NCBI GenBank assembly: GCA_030039695.1
Contig: JASHVB010000081.1
Coordinates: 1-7,643 of the forward strand
DNA from: Acetobacteraceae bacterium
GTDB taxonomy: Bacteria > Pseudomonadota > Alphaproteobacteria > Acetobacterales > Acetobacteraceae
Direction of reading: 5' to 3'
Length of the DNA: 7,643 nucleotides
In this document: piece by piece, positions 5,966-7,643 of the stretch
How the letters are laid out: every line of letters starts with the position of its first letter
How positions within the stretch are numbered: position 1 is the stretch's first letter
The notes under the pieces: generated by a model
Seen by the model: the letters and a program-made list of their open reading frames with translations, nothing else
What the model was told of the DNA's origin: nothing
Database searches by the model: none
Program-made: the position numbers and the translations under genes

Positions 5966-6312
5966 ATGGGAGCGAACCAGGACCTTCTATTCGTTTTCGC
6001 CACCACGACGGCCGTCACCATGTTCGTTGCACCCGGACCAATCGACGTGGTGCAGGCCGTCATCCGGAGCCACCGCAGTGTCTTCGTATACGCGATCGCG
6101 GCATGTACCCTCGCCTGCTCGTTATGGGCACGGAAGGTCCGCCGAGTATCGCGCGCGGCATGCAGCGCCTCGCCGAGCGCGGCTATATTGCTGTGGCCAA
6201 AGATCGGCCAGATACCACGGAACGAGGTGGTCTCGCCGCCTTCGACGATCGTGCGCTCGGCCGCGAGGTAGCGAACCAGCGCCTGCGCCAGGCTCAGCCG
6301 GATCGTACTCAT
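5875..6312 (-). pseudogene. iolD: iolD fragment (3D-(3,5/4)-trihydroxycyclohexane-1,2-dione hydrolase), N-terminal part only
   Basis: IolD is a thiamine-diphosphate enzyme that opens the ring of the inositol-derived trione; full-length proteins have about 615 residues. Here the start ATG is at 6312-6310, with an AAAGG-containing leader. The first 109 residues follow the family closely: MSTIRLSLAQALVRYLAAERT, IFGHSN, ALGEALHAARD, RAHNEQA with the cofactor-binding Glu65, and ACTTSIGPGATNMVTA. Similarity stops at about 5986. The frame then runs 36 residues through unrelated sequence, including the inverted repeat at 5953-5965, to a stop at 5875. About 500 residues, including the rest of the cofactor site, are missing, so it is non-functional. 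Non-conservative changes within the kept part suggest continued decay. It is divergent from iolG, 77 bp away. Confidence 0.9.
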
Positions 6313-6389
6313 GGGCCTTTGCCCGTTGCCGCGCGAGGCAAGGCGCGACAACATCGGCGGGCCGAACCGCAACCGCGGGAGGAATGACC

Positions 6390-7373
6390 ATGGCCACGCT
6401 CAACATCGCTGTTATTGGCGCCGGGCGGATCGGCCAGATTCATGCGCGCAATGTCGCAGCGCATAGCGCAGCGCAGCTTGCCGGCGTCGCCGATCCGGAC
6501 CGCGCGGCAGCCGAGCGTTTGGCGCGGGCAACGGCGAGCGCCGTCATTGCCCTCGATGACGCGTTCGACGCCGACGCGGTGATGATCTGCTCGCCTACGG
6601 ACACGCACGCCGGTTACATCGAGCGAGGCGCCGCGGCGAGAAAGCCGGTGTTCTGCGAGAAACCGATCGATCTTTCTGCCGATCGTGTCCGGATCTGCCT
6701 TGAGACCGTGCGTCGATCGGGTGTTCCCCTGATGATCGGTTTCAATCGCCGTTTCGACCGGCATTTCAGTGCGCTGAAGCAGCGTCTGGACGCCGGGGAA
6801 ATTGGCACGCTGGAACTGTTGACGATCATGAGCCGCGATCCGTCGCCGCCGCCGCTCGGCTATATCGCCACATCAGGCGGATTGTTCCGCGACATGATGA
6901 TCCATGACCTGGACCTTGCGCGGTATTTCCTCGGCGAGGAGCCAGTCGAAGTATTTGCTGCGGCATCGGCGCTGGTTGATCCGGCAATCGGCGCGGCGGG
7001 CGACGTGGACACCGCCGTGGCGACGCTGAAAACCGCGAGCGGCCGGCTGTGCCAGATTTCCAATTCGCGGCGCGCCACCTATGGCTACGATCAGCGCATC
7101 GAGCTTCACGGTAGCAAAGGCTTGCTGCGCGCCGGTAATGTCGCGGCGACGACAGTGGAGCATGCAGATGGCGCGGGTTTCCACACCGACCCGGCGCTGC
7201 CGTTCTTTCTGGAACGTTATGCCGATGCATATCGGGCAGAGCTCGATGCCTTTGCCGCTGCCGTGCGAACTGGCATGGTGGCGAGACCGGATGGAGAGGA
7301 TGGGCTGCGCGCGCTCGTGCTCGCGGATGCAGCCACCGAATCGGCGCGAACAGGCCAGGCAGTGCGGGTGTAG
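6390..7373 (+). CDS. iolG: Inositol 2-dehydrogenase (GFO/IDH/MocA family)
   Basis: A 327-residue cytoplasmic NAD-dependent oxidoreductase, normal length for the family; it oxidises myo-inositol to 2-keto-myo-inositol, the first step of inositol catabolism. Start ATG 6390 has GGGAGG seven bases upstream; the ATG at 6384 is too close to it. The Rossmann motif is at residues 5-15 (NIAVIGAGRIG), followed by D35 at the end of beta-2, CSPTDTH (67-73) and the signature C-E90-K91-P92. The catalytic block is D168-M-M-I-H172-D-L-D175. K91, D168 and H172 match the catalytic Lys/Asp/His of inositol dehydrogenases. Other GFO/IDH/MocA substrates are possible, but the adjacent iolD fragment and sugar permease favour inositol. 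No frameshift is seen. Confidence 0.9.
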   Translation: MATLNIAVIGAGRIGQIHARNVAAHSAAQLAGVADPDRAAAERLARATASAVIALDDAFDADAVMICSPTDTHAGYIERGAAARKPVFCEKPIDLSADRVRICLETVRRSGVPLMIGFNRRFDRHFSALKQRLDAGEIGTLELLTIMSRDPSPPPLGYIATSGGLFRDMMIHDLDLARYFLGEEPVEVFAAASALVDPAIGAAGDVDTAVATLKTASGRLCQISNSRRATYGYDQRIELHGSKGLLRAGNVAATTVEHADGAGFHTDPALPFFLERYADAYRAELDAFAAAVRTGMVARPDGEDGLRALVLADAATESARTGQAVRV

Positions 7374-7376
7374 ATC

Positions 7377-7643
7377 TCAGCTCATTCCGGCCTGCCGGCG
7401 TTTCTGCAGGTTGTCGAAATAGACAACGAACGCGATCAGCAGACCTTCGATCACCATCTGCCAGAACGAGTTTATGCCGAGCAGGTTGGCGCCGTTGCCG
7501 AGCGTCGTGAACAGCAATGCCCCGATGAAGCAGCCGAGGATTGTGCCCCGCCCTCCGAACAATCTCGCGCCACCGACGACGGTGGCAGCGATTGCTTCCA
7601 ATTCAGAACCCGTCGCGGCTGTGGGGCTGCCCATGGACAAGCG
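7377..7643 (-). CDS. ABC sugar transporter permease (RbsC/XylH type), C-terminal part
   Basis: The last 88 codons of a gene that enters from the right edge on the minus strand. The reading GSELEAIAATVVGGARLFGG followed by GRGTILGCFIGALLF, NGANLLGINSFWQ and GLLIAFVVYFDNLQKRR is the conserved C-terminal end of ribose/xylose/inositol-type inner-membrane permeases. The G-S-E-L-x-A-I-A-A...G-G-x-x-L-F-G-G loop lies near the ATPase contact, followed by two membrane helices. The usual partners are a periplasmic binding protein and an ATPase, presumably outside the window. The gene converges with iolG, with only three bases between the stops. The inositol substrate is inferred from this neighbour; ribose or xylose cannot be excluded. 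Confidence 0.92.
   Translation of the reverse strand, partial: RLSMGSPTAATGSELEAIAATVVGGARLFGGRGTILGCFIGALLFTTLGNGANLLGINSFWQMVIEGLLIAFVVYFDNLQKRRQAGMS

Noticed and set aside
6027..6389. N-terminal extension of the iolG frame
   Set aside because: It is the antisense of the iolD fragment; the family motif GxGxxG and the ribosome site place the real start at 6390.

Overview
The window looks like GC-rich alphaproteobacterial chromosome. Strong Shine-Dalgarno sites, the mix of protein families (CWC, GFA, LuxR-type regulator, Spy/CpxP-like, inositol catabolism) and the leucine and inositol genes would fit Acetobacteraceae or a relative, but the assignment is inference from protein flavour only. 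The region has low coding density and holds many decayed genes. Intact genes are islands between pseudogenes, repeats and stretches with no recognisable coding.

Left part (1-1723): the 5' end of a GFA-family zinc protein runs off the left edge on the minus strand (1-115). It is preceded upstream by a short minus-strand ORF that looks like the leftover N-terminus of a larger protein (172-372). A complete minus-strand LuxR-type regulator follows (587-1723).

Middle part (1724-3980): about 1.7 kb without a convincing gene, then a small cysteine-rich CWC protein (3423-3665, plus). A degenerate direct repeat occurs at about 1988-2147 and 3689-3835, and a second shorter one at 3593-3660 and 3828-3897. 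The first copy of the second repeat forms the 3' end of the CWC gene.

Envelope operon (3981-4884, minus): a small exported Gly/Tyr/Pro-rich protein (GTG start) lies 16 bp upstream of a Spy/CpxP-like LTxxQ periplasmic protein. A 7-bp-arm dyad sits upstream and a strong hairpin sits downstream.

Right part (4988-7643): an isovaleryl-CoA dehydrogenase remnant with four apparent single-base frameshifts (plus) and the N-terminal sixth of iolD (minus) point at each other. Both lose homology at a 328-bp segment bounded by a perfect 13-bp inverted repeat (5638-5650 / 5953-5965), which looks like a MITE or a deleted insertion sequence. Divergent from the iolD fragment is an intact myo-inositol 2-dehydrogenase gene (iolG). 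It converges, three bases apart, with the C-terminus of a ribose/xylose/inositol-type ABC permease. Together these three suggest an inositol uptake and oxidation locus that has lost iolD here. I saw no tRNA, rRNA, CRISPR array, defence system or clearly new multi-gene system; the TIR-bounded segment is the most interesting structure.
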